Below, piece after piece: positions 36,279-44,850 of a DNA stretch of 64,000 nt. Numbering within the stretch: position 1 is the first letter of the stretch; each line of letters begins with the position of its first letter. The notes beneath the pieces were generated by a model. The model was not told where the DNA came from. It was given only the letters and a program-made list of their open reading frames with translations, and searched no databases. Both the position numbers and the translations under genes were made by a program. The stretch lies in assembly GCF_019636155.1 (NCBI RefSeq), contig NZ_JAHBYB010000005.1, positions 62,001-126,000 of the forward strand, read 5' to 3'. Source of the DNA: Brevundimonas sp. (lineage in GTDB: Bacteria; Pseudomonadota; Alphaproteobacteria; Caulobacterales; Caulobacteraceae).

Positions 36279-36759
36279 GTGATTGCGACGGCATCCGCCG
36301 CCCAAACCAGCGGTCCACGCGATCGGCGTAGGCGGACCAGGCTGGCCCGAAGAGGGCCGTCAGGTGTCGTTCCTCGCGCCGGATGGCGAGGCGGTCGGTG
36401 GCGAAGGCGGCGACGGGGGCGGCCACGAAGAACCAGGCGTTGTCGAACAGGCCGCCGAGGCCGAGCAGCAGCAGGCCGTTGGCGAGATAGATCGGGTTGC
36501 GGCTCCAGGCGAACGGACCGGTCGTGACCAGAGCGGTCGCCGCCCGGTGCGGCAGGATGTTGGCGCGCCACCGCCGCATCACCAGCATGGCCCAGAGGTC
36601 CAAACCAAGGGCGAGCCCGACCAGGAGGCCGCCAGCGGCGAAGGCGCCGGGGAAGAGAGCGGGCGGGGACCACAGACGCGCCGTGATGAGCGCGACAAGG
36701 ACGGCGCCGCCCGTGATGAGCGGCGGCCAGGGCCAGCGGTTCGGCGCCTGCGGGCTCAC
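36274..36759 (-). CDS. Isoprenylcysteine-methyltransferase-like membrane protein
   Basis: A 161-residue membrane protein with several hydrophobic helices. It carries the signature GPFAWSRNPIYLANGLLLLG and the later C-terminal region REERHLTALFGPAWSAYADRV. This belongs to the PEMT/ICMT-like small methyltransferase superfamily that modifies lipids or thiols. The GTG start at 36759 overlaps the stop of the DUF2474 gene (GTGA), making it the last gene of the long sulfide/bd-oxidase operon. The substrate is unknown; methylation of sulfide or thiols is a tempting reading from context but not supported by sequence alone. Confidence 0.65.
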   Translation of the reverse strand: MSPQAPNRWPWPPLITGGAVLVALITARLWSPPALFPGAFAAGGLLVGLALGLDLWAMLVMRRWRANILPHRAATALVTTGPFAWSRNPIYLANGLLLLGLGGLFDNAWFFVAAPVAAFATDRLAIRREERHLTALFGPAWSAYADRVDRWFGRRMPSQSP

Positions 36760-36884
36760 CCCCCGGCCAGCTTGAGAACGCCGCGCAGCAGATAGGCGAC
36801 GATGCCCAGGACGCCCACGCCCAGCGCCCAGAGCGCGACGAACCAGAGGCCCTGCCGGAGCCCGTTTGTGGAGCCGCGACGCAT
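36756..36884 (-). CDS. DUF2474 small membrane protein, cytochrome bd-associated
   Basis: A 42-residue protein below most length cut-offs. It is a short basic N-terminus and a single helix (GLWFVALWALGVGVLGIVAY) followed by LLRGVLKLAGG. Single-helix DUF2474/CydX-like proteins directly follow cydB and stabilise the oxidase. The ATG at 36884 overlaps the cydB stop (ATGA), and its own stop overlaps the next start, so expression is coupled. Confidence 0.75.
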   Translation of the reverse strand: MRRGSTNGLRQGLWFVALWALGVGVLGIVAYLLRGVLKLAGG

Positions 36885-37885
36885 CAGTGGTAACCGTCGT
36901 CGCCGACCTTGCCGCGGAACACCCAGTAGGCGTAGGCGGTGTAGGCTAGGATGATCGGGATCAGGATCAGGGCGCCGACCAGCATGAACAGCTGGCTGGA
37001 GGCGGGAGCTGCGGCCTGCCAGAGGGTGATCTCGTCGGGTACGGCGTAAGGGAAGACGCTGACGCCCAGCCCGGCGAAGGTCACCGCGAACAGGCCCAGC
37101 GACAGCAGGAAGGGCCAGACCTCACGCTTCTGACGCATGGTCCAGAAGAAGGCGGCCGCGACGATCAGGACGAGCAACGGCACCTGGGCCGTCAGAAGCA
37201 CGCCGGGCCAGTCGAACCACCGGCGGGCGTATTCGCCGTCGAGGAACGGGGTGGCCAGGCTGACCGCGCCGATCATCAGCAAGGTCGCCGGCCCCAACTT
37301 CCAGGCCTGGGACCGGGCGTGGGTCTGGAGCGCGCCATCCGTCTTCATGTTCAGCCAGGTGGCGCCGAGAAGGGCGTAGCCGACGACGACGGCCACACCG
37401 GTCAGCAGGCTGAAGGGGCTGAGCCAGTCCCACCAGCCGCCGCCATAGGCGCGACCGGACACTTCGACCCCCTGCAGGATGGCCCCCAGGGTGACGCCCT
37501 GGGAGAAGGCGGCCAGGAGGGAGCCGCCGAAGAAGGCGACATCCCAGACGGGCTTGGCCCGCACGGTGCGCCAGCGGTATTCAAAGGCGACGCCCCGGAA
37601 GACCAGCCCCAGCAGCATGGCGATGATCGGCGTGTAGACCGCCGGCATCAGGACCGCATAGGCGAGGGGGAAGGCCGCGAACAGGCCGCCACCGCCCAGG
37701 ATCAGCCAGGTCTCGTTGCCGTCCCACACCGGGGCGATCGAGTTCATCGCCTTGTCGCGCTGATCGCCGGCCTTCAGTGTCGGGAACAGGATGCCGACAC
37801 CCAGGTCGAACCCGTCCATGACGATGTAGGCGAAGACGGCGAAGGCCAGCAGACCGGCCCAGACCAGGGTCAGATCAACGCTCAT
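36884..37885 (-). CDS. cydB: Cytochrome bd oxidase subunit II
   Basis: A 333-residue, multi-helix membrane protein. FAYIVMDGFDLGVGILFP, NSIAPVWDGNETWLILGGGG and FRGVAFEYRWR are hallmarks of CydB. ATG 37885 (MSVDLTLVWAG) is chosen because it starts the first helix; the frame upstream is the shadow of cydA. It overlaps cydA by 11 bases. With CydA it forms a quinol oxidase that resists sulfide, which explains its place in an operon with SQR. Confidence 0.93.
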   Translation of the reverse strand: MSVDLTLVWAGLLAFAVFAYIVMDGFDLGVGILFPTLKAGDQRDKAMNSIAPVWDGNETWLILGGGGLFAAFPLAYAVLMPAVYTPIIAMLLGLVFRGVAFEYRWRTVRAKPVWDVAFFGGSLLAAFSQGVTLGAILQGVEVSGRAYGGGWWDWLSPFSLLTGVAVVVGYALLGATWLNMKTDGALQTHARSQAWKLGPATLLMIGAVSLATPFLDGEYARRWFDWPGVLLTAQVPLLVLIVAAAFFWTMRQKREVWPFLLSLGLFAVTFAGLGVSVFPYAVPDEITLWQAAAPASSQLFMLVGALILIPIILAYTAYAYWVFRGKVGDDGYH

Positions 37886-39302
37886 GATCAGTCTCCTCGC
37901 CAGTCGGGATGGGACGGTCGGGGTCGATGGCGGGGGCAGGCGTGATGCCCGCCGTGCGGATCGGCGTTTCCGCCACGCCCGGCTCGCCGCGATGAGGCGC
38001 ATGGCTCATCAGACGCAGGATGTAGAAGACCCCGGCGCCGAAGACGGTGAAATAGACCACGGCGAAAGCGGCCAAGGAAGTCGCGACGGCAGGCGCCGCC
38101 AGAGGCGCGGCGCTGTCGGCGGTGCGCAGCAGGCCGTAGACGGTCCAGGGCTGGCGGCCGACCTCCGTGGTGATCCAGCCCGCCAGCACGGCGACGAACC
38201 CCATCGGTCCCATGATCAGGGCGAAGCGGTGCAGCCAGGGGGCGTCATAGAGGCGGCTGCGCAGGCGGGCGTACAACCCCCATAGCCCCAGCAGCAGCAT
38301 GGCCATGCCCAGTCCCACCATGACGCGGAAGGACCAGAAGACGATCTCCACCGGCGGCCAGTCGGCGCGGGCGACGGTGTCGAGACCGGCCAGAGGCGCG
38401 TTTGGATCATGCTTCAGGATCAGGGACGACAGCTTCGGAACCTCGACCGCGCCATGGACGGTGGCGGCCTCGCGATCGGGCAGGCCGAACAGGATCAGCG
38501 GCGCCCCGTCCGGGTGGCTTTCGAAGTGGCCTTCCATCGCCATGACCTTGGCGGGCTGGTGCTCCAGGGTGTTCAACCCGTGCATGTCGCCGATGAAGAT
38601 CTGCACCGGAGCGGCGACCAGGATCATGCCCATGGCCATGGCGAACATCTTGCGCGCGCCCTTGTTGGTCCGCTCCTTCATGAGGTGCCAGGCGCCGACC
38701 GCGCCGACCACCAGACCGGTCGTCAGGTAGGCCGCCAGCAGCATGTGGGCGAGGCGATAGGGGAAGGACGGGTTGAAGACGATCTTGAACCAGTCGGCCG
38801 GGATGAACTGGCCGACCTCGTTGATGGCGTAGCCTTGCGGCGTCTGCATCCAGCTGTTGACGGACAGGATCCAGAAGGCCGAGGCGAAGGTGCCGATGGC
38901 GACCATCAGGGTGGCCAGGAAGTGCAGCTTCTTGCCGACCCGGTTCAGGCCGAACAGCATCACGCCCAGGAAGCCCGCCTCGAGGAAGAAGGCGCTGAGC
39001 ACCTCATAGGCCATCAGGGGGCCGATGACGGGTCCGGCCTTGTCGGAGAAGACCGACCAGTTGGTGCCGAACTGATAGGACATCACCAGACCCGAGACGA
39101 CGCCCATGCCGAAGGCGACGGCGAAGATCTTCAGCCAGTATTTGAAAAGGTTCAGATAGAGCTCGCGCCCTGTCTTCAGCCACAGGGCCTCCAGCACGGC
39201 CAGATAGCTGGCCAGGCCGATAGAGAAGGCCGGGAAGACGATGTGGAAGGCGACGGTGAAGGCGAACTGCATCCGAGCCAGGATCAGGGCGTCAAGTTCC
39301 AT
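37875..39302 (-). CDS. cydA: Cytochrome bd oxidase subunit I
   Basis: A 475-residue heme-bearing subunit. The N-terminal helix MQFAFTVAFHIVFPAFSIGL carries the His ligand region. The Q-loop is short, as in the CIO-type branch found in many alphaproteobacteria, with GDMHGLNTLEHQPAKVMAME and EMGRQPW-like EVGRQPWTVYGLLRT. The mature protein oxidises quinol and reduces oxygen without a copper site, so it is less sensitive to sulfide and cyanide than heme-copper oxidases. It lies 9 bases after the TauE gene and overlaps cydB. Confidence 0.93.
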   Translation of the reverse strand: MELDALILARMQFAFTVAFHIVFPAFSIGLASYLAVLEALWLKTGRELYLNLFKYWLKIFAVAFGMGVVSGLVMSYQFGTNWSVFSDKAGPVIGPLMAYEVLSAFFLEAGFLGVMLFGLNRVGKKLHFLATLMVAIGTFASAFWILSVNSWMQTPQGYAINEVGQFIPADWFKIVFNPSFPYRLAHMLLAAYLTTGLVVGAVGAWHLMKERTNKGARKMFAMAMGMILVAAPVQIFIGDMHGLNTLEHQPAKVMAMEGHFESHPDGAPLILFGLPDREAATVHGAVEVPKLSSLILKHDPNAPLAGLDTVARADWPPVEIVFWSFRVMVGLGMAMLLLGLWGLYARLRSRLYDAPWLHRFALIMGPMGFVAVLAGWITTEVGRQPWTVYGLLRTADSAAPLAAPAVATSLAAFAVVYFTVFGAGVFYILRLMSHAPHRGEPGVAETPIRTAGITPAPAIDPDRPIPTGEETDHER

Positions 39303-39311
39303 GGAAGCGTT

Positions 39312-40106
39312 TCAACCGATCAAGCCGAGCGCGCCGGCGCTGCGGTAAAGCATATATAAGGCGACGACGAAGATCAGCCCCGCGAAGACGGTATTCAAGA
39401 CGCCTTTCTGTCCCGACAGGGCCTTGGCGAGCCGTGCGCCGACCAGACCGCCCAGCACGCCGCCGCCGATGAAGACGGCCGCCAGGGGCCAGTCGACCCA
39501 GCCATCAAGGGCGTAGTTGAAGGCCGTGGTCAGGCCGAAGGCGGTGACGCCGACCAAGGAAGAGCCGACGGCATAGTAGATCGGCATGCGGGTCGAGAAC
39601 ATCAGGCTGGGCACGATAAGGAAGCCGCCGCCGATGCCGAAGAAGCCCGACATCACGCCCGTGGCCAGGCCCGTGCCGACGAGCTTGGGTGCATTGCGCC
39701 GATCAAGCTGGACGTTCGGGTCTCCGCCGGCGGAGCGGCCCCGCAACATCAGTACGCCGACGACCAGCATCAGGACGGCGAAAAGGGCCAGCAGCTTCTG
39801 ACCATCCACGGCCTTGCCCAGGCTCGAACCCAGAAAGGCTCCGAGCACCCCGGCGACCGCGAACAGACTGGCAATTTTCCATTTCACCGTGCCGTGGCGG
39901 GCATGATTGATCACATTGGCGAAGGCGTTGGCGGCCACGGCGAAGGCGCTGGTGCCGATCGCCAGGTGCGGCTCCTTGACCCCGACCAGATAGACGATCA
40001 GCGGCACGGCCAGGATGGACCCGCCGCCGCCGACCAGGCCCAGGGTGAAGCCGACGAGCGAGCCGGCGCCGGCGCCGAGGCCGTACTGCAGCGGAGACAG
40101 GTCCAT
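39312..40106 (-). CDS. TauE/SafE-family sulfite/anion exporter
   Basis: A 264-residue membrane protein with two internally repeated halves. Each has the family's glycine-rich loop: LGLVGGGGSILAVPLIVYL near residue 25 and SGFFGIGGGFLIVPSL in the second half. Such proteins export sulfite or organosulfonates. In this operon it should carry away sulfite made from persulfide oxidation. ATG 40106 (MDLSPLQYG) is chosen as start; the longer frame is the shadow of SQR. It lies 8 bases after the SQR stop. Confidence 0.88.
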   Translation of the reverse strand: MDLSPLQYGLGAGAGSLVGFTLGLVGGGGSILAVPLIVYLVGVKEPHLAIGTSAFAVAANAFANVINHARHGTVKWKIASLFAVAGVLGAFLGSSLGKAVDGQKLLALFAVLMLVVGVLMLRGRSAGGDPNVQLDRRNAPKLVGTGLATGVMSGFFGIGGGFLIVPSLMFSTRMPIYYAVGSSLVGVTAFGLTTAFNYALDGWVDWPLAAVFIGGGVLGGLVGARLAKALSGQKGVLNTVFAGLIFVVALYMLYRSAGALGLIG

Positions 40107-40114
40107 GATCAGGC

Positions 40115-41392
40115 TCAGGCGACAGCAGGGCGAAGCTGGGGGGCGGGTTCGATGTGGTGGGGGCCGGCCAGCCATTCGCGACCGCGCAACATCCCAAGCC
40201 AGTAGATTTCGGGCAGGGCCTGGGCCTTCAGATGCCAGGCCAGACGGGTCGGCTTGGTCCCGTCGAGCATCCATTTCGGGAAGCTGGGCAGGAGCTTGCC
40301 GCCATAGCCGAACTCGGCCAGCACGATCTTGCCGCGCTCGACCGTGAGCGGACATGAGCCATAGCCGTCATAGACCGCCCGCATCGGCTGGCCGTCCAGC
40401 AGCGACAGGATGTTCTCGGCCACCACGGGCGCCTGTTTGCGGGCGGCCGCAGCAGTCTTGGCGTTGGGTGCCGAACAGGCGTCGCCCAGACCGAAGACGT
40501 TTTCGAACCGCTTGTGGCGCAAGGTGGCGTCATCCACCTCGATCCAGCCGCTTTCGGCGGCCAGCGGACTTTCGCGAATGAAGTCCGGCGCCGTCTGCGG
40601 CGGGCAGACGTGCAGGAAGTCGAACTCGCGCCGAACCTGGCGAACTTCACCGTCCGCACCGGTCACGGCGAAGGTCGCGATCCGCGCCGGGCCGTCCACC
40701 GCCACCAGTTTCGATCCGAAGTTCAGGTCGATGCGGTATTTGCTGACATATTCCATCAGGGCCGGAACGTAGTCCTTGACCCCGAACAGCACCGGGCCGG
40801 CGTTGTGGAATTCGATCTCGATGTCGTTTCGACCGTGGTCGCGCCAGTGATCGGCCGACAGATACATGGCCTTCTGCGGGGCGCCGGCGCATTTGATCGG
40901 CATGGGCGGCTGGGTGAAGATCGCCCGACCGCTCTGCATCGCCTGGACCAGCTTCCAGGTGTAGGGCGCGGTCTCATAGCCGTAGTTGGAGGTGACGTTG
41001 TTGCGCCCGAGCGTTTCCGCCAGGCCCGGAATGGCGCCCCAGTCCAGCTTCAGTCCCGGCGCCGCGACCAGCATGCGATAGCCGATCCAGCGGCCGTCGG
41101 TCAGTTCGACGCGATCGTGGATGGGGTCGAAAGCCGCGACCGAGCCGCGCACCCACTGGGCGCCTTGGGGGATCAGGTCCTCGGTGCGGCGCCGGGTCCG
41201 CTCGGGCGTGAAGACGCCGGCGCCGACCATGGTCCAGCCGGGCTGATAGTAGTGATGTTCGGATGGCTCGACGATGCGGACATCAAGGTCGGGGCGACGA
41301 CGCAGGAGGCTGGCGGCTGTGGCGATGCCGGCGGATCCGCCGCCGACGATCAGGACATCGCAGGACTCCAGGGGGGCGTACTGGGCGCTCAT
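40115..41392 (-). CDS. sqr: Sulfide:quinone oxidoreductase, SQOR/type II-like
   Basis: A 425-residue FAD enzyme. The N-terminal dinucleotide fold is VLIVGGGSAGIATAASLL (GGGSAG at residues 17-22). The PIKCAGAPQKAMYL segment is highly characteristic of the mitochondrial SQOR-type enzymes, and its Cys is one of the catalytic pair. A second Cys lies in FDFLHVCPPQ. A FAD-binding NVFGLGDACSAPNAKTAAAA follows, then a C-terminal amphipathic membrane-binding helix region (PEIYWLGMLRGREWL). It oxidises H2S to persulfide and passes electrons to quinone and hence to the bd oxidase encoded downstream. It overlaps the DUF442 gene by 4 bases. Confidence 0.92.
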   Translation of the reverse strand: MSAQYAPLESCDVLIVGGGSAGIATAASLLRRRPDLDVRIVEPSEHHYYQPGWTMVGAGVFTPERTRRRTEDLIPQGAQWVRGSVAAFDPIHDRVELTDGRWIGYRMLVAAPGLKLDWGAIPGLAETLGRNNVTSNYGYETAPYTWKLVQAMQSGRAIFTQPPMPIKCAGAPQKAMYLSADHWRDHGRNDIEIEFHNAGPVLFGVKDYVPALMEYVSKYRIDLNFGSKLVAVDGPARIATFAVTGADGEVRQVRREFDFLHVCPPQTAPDFIRESPLAAESGWIEVDDATLRHKRFENVFGLGDACSAPNAKTAAAARKQAPVVAENILSLLDGQPMRAVYDGYGSCPLTVERGKIVLAEFGYGGKLLPSFPKWMLDGTKPTRLAWHLKAQALPEIYWLGMLRGREWLAGPHHIEPAPQLRPAVA

Positions 41393-41811
41393 GACGCGGC
41401 TCCTTCGAGACGGGGACGCAGGGCGCCGAGGTCGTAGCCGGCGCTCTTGGCGCGTGCGATCAGATCGTCAGCGCTTATCGAGGCGACGTTCGCCAGCGCC
41501 CACAGGGTGGTCGTGCGCGTGCCGGTGCGGCAGAAGCCGAACACAGGCTGGGGCAGGTTGGCCAGAGCCTCGCGGAAGTCCGCCACGTCCTGGTCGGAGA
41601 TTGCGCCGCCGACCACGGGAACATGGGCGAAAGCCAGTCCCGCAGCCTCGGCGGCCTGGCGCAGATCTTCGGAGCTGGGCTGGCCGGGCTCTTCGCCGTC
41701 GGGTCGGTTGGAGATCACCGACCGGAACCCTTGGGCCGCGATGTCGGGCAGGTCTTCCGGGGCGATCTGGGGCGAGGCGGACAGGGCCTCGTCCAAAGGG
41801 CGAATATGCAT
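41389..41811 (-). CDS. DUF442/TIGR01244-family sulfurtransferase-like protein
   Basis: A 140-residue protein with a protein-tyrosine-phosphatase-like fold. The active-site loop is FCRTGTRTTTLWAL (Cys-x2-Gly-x-Arg-Thr). In other bacteria this domain is fused to a persulfide dioxygenase in the Blh protein, or encoded beside it; here it is a separate gene in the same operon. It is expected to act on persulfides made by SQR. Its start is ATG 41811, and its stop overlaps the sqr start. Confidence 0.85.
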   Translation of the reverse strand: MHIRPLDEALSASPQIAPEDLPDIAAQGFRSVISNRPDGEEPGQPSSEDLRQAAEAAGLAFAHVPVVGGAISDQDVADFREALANLPQPVFGFCRTGTRTTTLWALANVASISADDLIARAKSAGYDLGALRPRLEGAAS

Positions 41812-41840
41812 GGCTTTGTCTCCCTAGGGTCTTTTCTGGT

Positions 41841-42260
41841 TCAGGCGTTTCGGTCGAGGGTCAGGCGGAACAGCGCCATGCCGGCCGCGAGGGCGCCGAC
41901 GAAGACGAAGGCCTGCCAGGCGCCGGTCGTCAGCGCCGCAAGCGCCGGGCCGGGGCACAGGCCGACCAAGCCCCAGCCAAGGCCGAACAGGGCGGCCCCG
42001 CCGACCAGAGGGGTGTCGATGGTCCGGCCCTCGGGCACATGGAAGGTGTCGGCCGCGACCGGAGCCTCCATGCGCCGGCGGATCAGCCAGGCTATGGCGG
42101 AGGGGATCAGCGCCCCGCCCATGACGAAGGCCAGAGAGGGGTCCCAGGCGCCCGTCACATCCAGGAAGGCCAGGACGCGGGCCGGGTTGATCATGTCGGA
42201 CACCACCATGCCGGCGCCGAACAACAAGCCGCACAGGACGGCGACGATCAGCCGGCTCAC
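41841..42260 (-). CDS. YeeE/YedE-type sulfur transporter half, PmpB-like
   Basis: A 139-residue membrane protein with four helices and a FGLGWGLVGLCPGPALAALT motif carrying the conserved Cys of the YeeE/YedE family (VGLCPGPA). It pairs with the preceding PmpA-like protein, whose stop overlaps its GTG start (42260) by 4 bases. YeeE-type channels carry thiosulfate or related sulfur species. The pair probably brings persulfide or thiosulfate across the membrane. Confidence 0.85.
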   Translation of the reverse strand: MSRLIVAVLCGLLFGAGMVVSDMINPARVLAFLDVTGAWDPSLAFVMGGALIPSAIAWLIRRRMEAPVAADTFHVPEGRTIDTPLVGGAALFGLGWGLVGLCPGPALAALTTGAWQAFVFVGALAAGMALFRLTLDRNA

Positions 42261-42691
42261 GCCAGGCCTCCCAACAGGTGGCGGGTGACGAAGACGGTCA
42301 GGGCCGCGACGGCCATGAAGACGCCGGTGGCGACGATGGAGCGGGGCGACAGGCGGGCCAGGCCGCAGACGCCGTGGCCGCTGGTGCAGCCCGAGCCCCA
42401 GCGGGTGCCGAAGCCGACGATCAGGCCGCCGAGCACCAGCAGCCAGACCTCCGAAGTGATCTGCACCTCGGGCCTGCGGATCAGGGCCGAGGCCAGGGCC
42501 GCGCCGCCCAGCAGGCCGGCGATGAAAAGCAGGCCCAGAATGCGCGGCGCGCCTTTTGACAGGCCGGTCGCTGCGGCGGTCAGGCCGGAAATCCCGGCCA
42601 CGCGCCCATTCAGCAACAGATAGAGACCGGCCGACAGGCCGACCAGCAGACCGCCGGCCAGCGGCCAGATGAAGGGAAGAGGCTCAAGCAT
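42257..42691 (-). CDS. YeeE/YedE-type sulfur transporter half, PmpA-like
   Basis: A 144-residue membrane protein of the DUF395 type. GLIVGFGTRWGSGCTSGHGV followed by CGLARLSPRS contains the paired Cys residues that conduct sulfur in the family. It is one half of a split YeeE transporter. The start is ATG 42691, 12 bases after the MBL gene stop, and it overlaps the PmpB-like gene. Confidence 0.85.
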   Translation of the reverse strand: MLEPLPFIWPLAGGLLVGLSAGLYLLLNGRVAGISGLTAAATGLSKGAPRILGLLFIAGLLGGAALASALIRRPEVQITSEVWLLVLGGLIVGFGTRWGSGCTSGHGVCGLARLSPRSIVATGVFMAVAALTVFVTRHLLGGLA

Positions 42692-42703
42692 CGGAGCCTC
42701 GCC

Positions 42704-43645
42704 TCACAGCGCGTTCAGCGGGACCTTGAGGTAGCGCACCCCATTGTCCTCGGGCTCGGGCGGGCGGCCGCCGTTCATGTTCACCTGAACCGACGGCAGG
42801 ATCAGCTTGGGCATGGGCAGGGTGGCGTCGCGCTGGGTGCGCATGGCCACGAACTCGTCCTCGCTGACGTCGTCGCGAATATGGATGTTGCCTGTCCGCT
42901 GGGCACCGATGGTGGTCTCCCAGGCGAACTCGGTCCGGCCCGGCGGCGCCTTGTAGTCGTGACACAGGAAGACCCGCGCCTCGTCCGGCAGGGAGGTCAG
43001 GCGATGGATCGAGCGGTACAGGGTCCGGGCGTCGCCGCCGGGGAAGTCGCAGCGCGCCGTACCATAGTCGGGCATGAACATGGTATCGCCGGGGAAGACG
43101 GCGTCGCCGATGACATAGGCCAGACAGGCCGGGGTGTGGCCGGGCACGTGCAGGACCGTGGCCTTCAGACCACCGATCTCAAACCGGTCGCCGTCGTTGA
43201 ACAGATGGTCGAACTGGCTGCCGTCGCGGCGGAAGTCGGTCCCTTCGTTGAAGATCTTGCCGAAGACCGCCTGGACGGTGAGGATTTCATGGCCAATCGC
43301 CAGCTGACCGCCGAGCTTTTCCTGGAGATAGGGCGCCGCCGACAGGTGATCGGCATGGGCGTGCGTCTCGAGCAGCCACTGAACCGTGAGACCTTCGGAT
43401 TTCACGTAATCAATGAGCGCATCGGCCGAAGCGTGCGTGGTGCGGCCCGACGCCGGATCGTAGTCCAGCACGCTGTCAATGATGGCGCAGACGTCGGAGC
43501 CGGGATCGCGCACGACGTGGCTGACGGTGAAGGTGGCTTCGTCGAAGAACGATTTCACGACAGGGCGTTGGCGAGGATCGCCCAGCGCGGCGCGCACGAT
43601 GTCGGCGGCGTGGTCGCGGGCGGGGTCGGGTGTGGGCGAGGACAT
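42704..43645 (-). CDS. Metallo-beta-lactamase-fold persulfide dioxygenase-like protein 1
   Basis: A 313-residue MBL-fold enzyme. The metal motif is THAHADHLSAA, with later FPGDTMF/DYGTARCDFPGGD and LCHDYKAPPG supplying further ligands. This pattern is that of ETHE1/Blh persulfide dioxygenases, which oxidise glutathione persulfide to sulfite with a mononuclear iron. It is the first gene of a ten-gene operon down to the methyltransferase at 36274. ATG 43645 is chosen because it follows the promoter region most closely; a second start at 43684 lies inside the shared operator. A paralogue is encoded at 47552-48451. Confidence 0.88.
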   Translation of the reverse strand: MSSPTPDPARDHAADIVRAALGDPRQRPVVKSFFDEATFTVSHVVRDPGSDVCAIIDSVLDYDPASGRTTHASADALIDYVKSEGLTVQWLLETHAHADHLSAAPYLQEKLGGQLAIGHEILTVQAVFGKIFNEGTDFRRDGSQFDHLFNDGDRFEIGGLKATVLHVPGHTPACLAYVIGDAVFPGDTMFMPDYGTARCDFPGGDARTLYRSIHRLTSLPDEARVFLCHDYKAPPGRTEFAWETTIGAQRTGNIHIRDDVSEDEFVAMRTQRDATLPMPKLILPSVQVNMNGGRPPEPEDNGVRYLKVPLNAL

Positions 43646-43687
43646 GACGTGTCTCCGTTTCGGTGACTCAACACATATACTCATTCA

Positions 43688-43706
43688 TAGTTCGTGCAAG
43701 TATGTA
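43688..43706. promoter_or_regulatory. Shared 19-bp operator candidate, copy 1
   Basis: Read on the minus strand TACATACTTGCACGAACTA. It sits in the 104-base divergent region between the MBL operon and the peroxiredoxin/arsR-type genes. It matches the copy at 49205-49223 in 16 of 19 positions, and an ArsR-type sulfide sensor is encoded next door. Confidence 0.7.
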
Positions 43707-43749
43707 TTTTAATGTAGCGGAAACGGTGGGATGCGCTTAGCTTGCGGCT

Positions 43750-44409
43750 ATGGACACGATCGACACCGGGCCAGCCGTCTATCCCCCCGCAATGCGCGCC
43801 CTGCGCATCAACGATACGGCGCCGGACTTCACGGCGCGCACGACTCAGGGCGAAAGGCGCCTCAGCGACTACCGTGGACGCTGGCTGGTGCTGTTCTCGC
43901 ATCCGGCGGACTTCACGCCGGTCTGCACCAGCGAGTTCGTGGCCCTGGCCCGGCAGGCCGACGCCTTCGCGGCGATCGACTGCGATCTGATGGCCCTGTC
44001 GGTGGACAGTCTGTATTCGCACCTGGCCTGGCTGAAGGACATCTTCCGCCGCTTCGGCGTGAAGGTGCCGTTCCCGATCATCGAAGATCCCTCCATGGCC
44101 ATCGGCCACGCCTTTGGCATGGTGGACGCCGGCTCGAGCGACAGCGCCACGGTGCGCGCGACCTTCGTGATCGATCCCGAAGGCGTGGTGCGCGCCATCA
44201 GCTGGTACCCGATGAACATCGGCCGCTCGGTTGATGAGTTGCTGCGTCTCGTCACCGCCCTGCAGACCTCGGACCGTGAGGCGGCCTCCACGCCGGCGGG
44301 CTGGACGCCCGGCGACGCACTGCTGGAGCCGGCCGCCACCACACTGGACGCCGCCATCGCCGACGGTGACGGCGATGCACCCTGGTACTATCGCGAGCGC
44401 AGCGCATGA
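43750..44409 (+). CDS. Peroxiredoxin, Prx6 type, copy 1
   Basis: A 219-residue peroxiredoxin. The peroxidatic Cys is Cys59 in HPADFTPVCTSEF. The Prx6-like features continue with DSLYSHLAWLKDI and FPIIEDPSMAIGHAFGMV. It reduces peroxides and possibly persulfides. It lies divergent from the MBL operon across the 43688 operator, and its stop overlaps the ArsR-type gene by 4 bases, so sensor and enzyme are coupled. A close paralogue is at 48516-49166. Confidence 0.9.
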   Translation: MDTIDTGPAVYPPAMRALRINDTAPDFTARTTQGERRLSDYRGRWLVLFSHPADFTPVCTSEFVALARQADAFAAIDCDLMALSVDSLYSHLAWLKDIFRRFGVKVPFPIIEDPSMAIGHAFGMVDAGSSDSATVRATFVIDPEGVVRAISWYPMNIGRSVDELLRLVTALQTSDREAASTPAGWTPGDALLEPAATTLDAAIADGDGDAPWYYRERSA

Positions 44410-44825
44410 CCGACGATCAAGCGGCCGCGATGGAGCGGTTGAAGGAAAAGGCGCCGGAGGCCGCAGAGCTGTTGCGCCAGCTGGCCAACGCCAACCGGCT
44501 GCTGATCCTGTGTCATATCGCCGAAGAGGAGCGCTCGGTGGGCCAGCTCGAGGCGGACCTCGGCATCAAGCAGCCGGCGCTATCCCAGCAACTGGCAGAG
44601 CTGCGCCAGTATGGCCTGGTCAAGACCCGCCGTCAGTCCCGCTCGATCTTCTATTCGATCGCCGACGAGCGCGCCCAGGCGGTCATGGGGATGCTCTACG
44701 AAATCTTCTGCGGCGATGCGAAGGCGGTCGGCGCGCGAGCCGCCGCCCCGGCGCCCCGCACATCGACGCCGGCGCGCGGCGACACAGCTCAGTTCGCCCG
44801 CATCACCGCCGTCGCACGTCGCTGA
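44406..44825 (+). CDS. ArsR-family persulfide sensor, BigR/SqrR-like
   Basis: A 139-residue winged-helix repressor (QLANANRLLILCHIAEEE, then KQPALSQQLAELRQYGLVKT). Two Cys residues, Cys36 and Cys102 (YEIFCGD), are 66 residues apart. That is the same spacing as the Cys42/Cys108 pair in BigR, which forms a polysulfide bridge and releases DNA when persulfide rises. The tail after about residue 105 is Ala/Pro-rich and poorly conserved. It probably represses the divergent sulfide operon and the two peroxiredoxins through the repeated 19-bp site. It is coupled to prx upstream. Confidence 0.87.
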   Translation: MTDDQAAAMERLKEKAPEAAELLRQLANANRLLILCHIAEEERSVGQLEADLGIKQPALSQQLAELRQYGLVKTRRQSRSIFYSIADERAQAVMGMLYEIFCGDAKAVGARAAAPAPRTSTPARGDTAQFARITAVARR

Positions 44826-44850
44826 CGGCAAACCCGCACAGGAGACTCTA

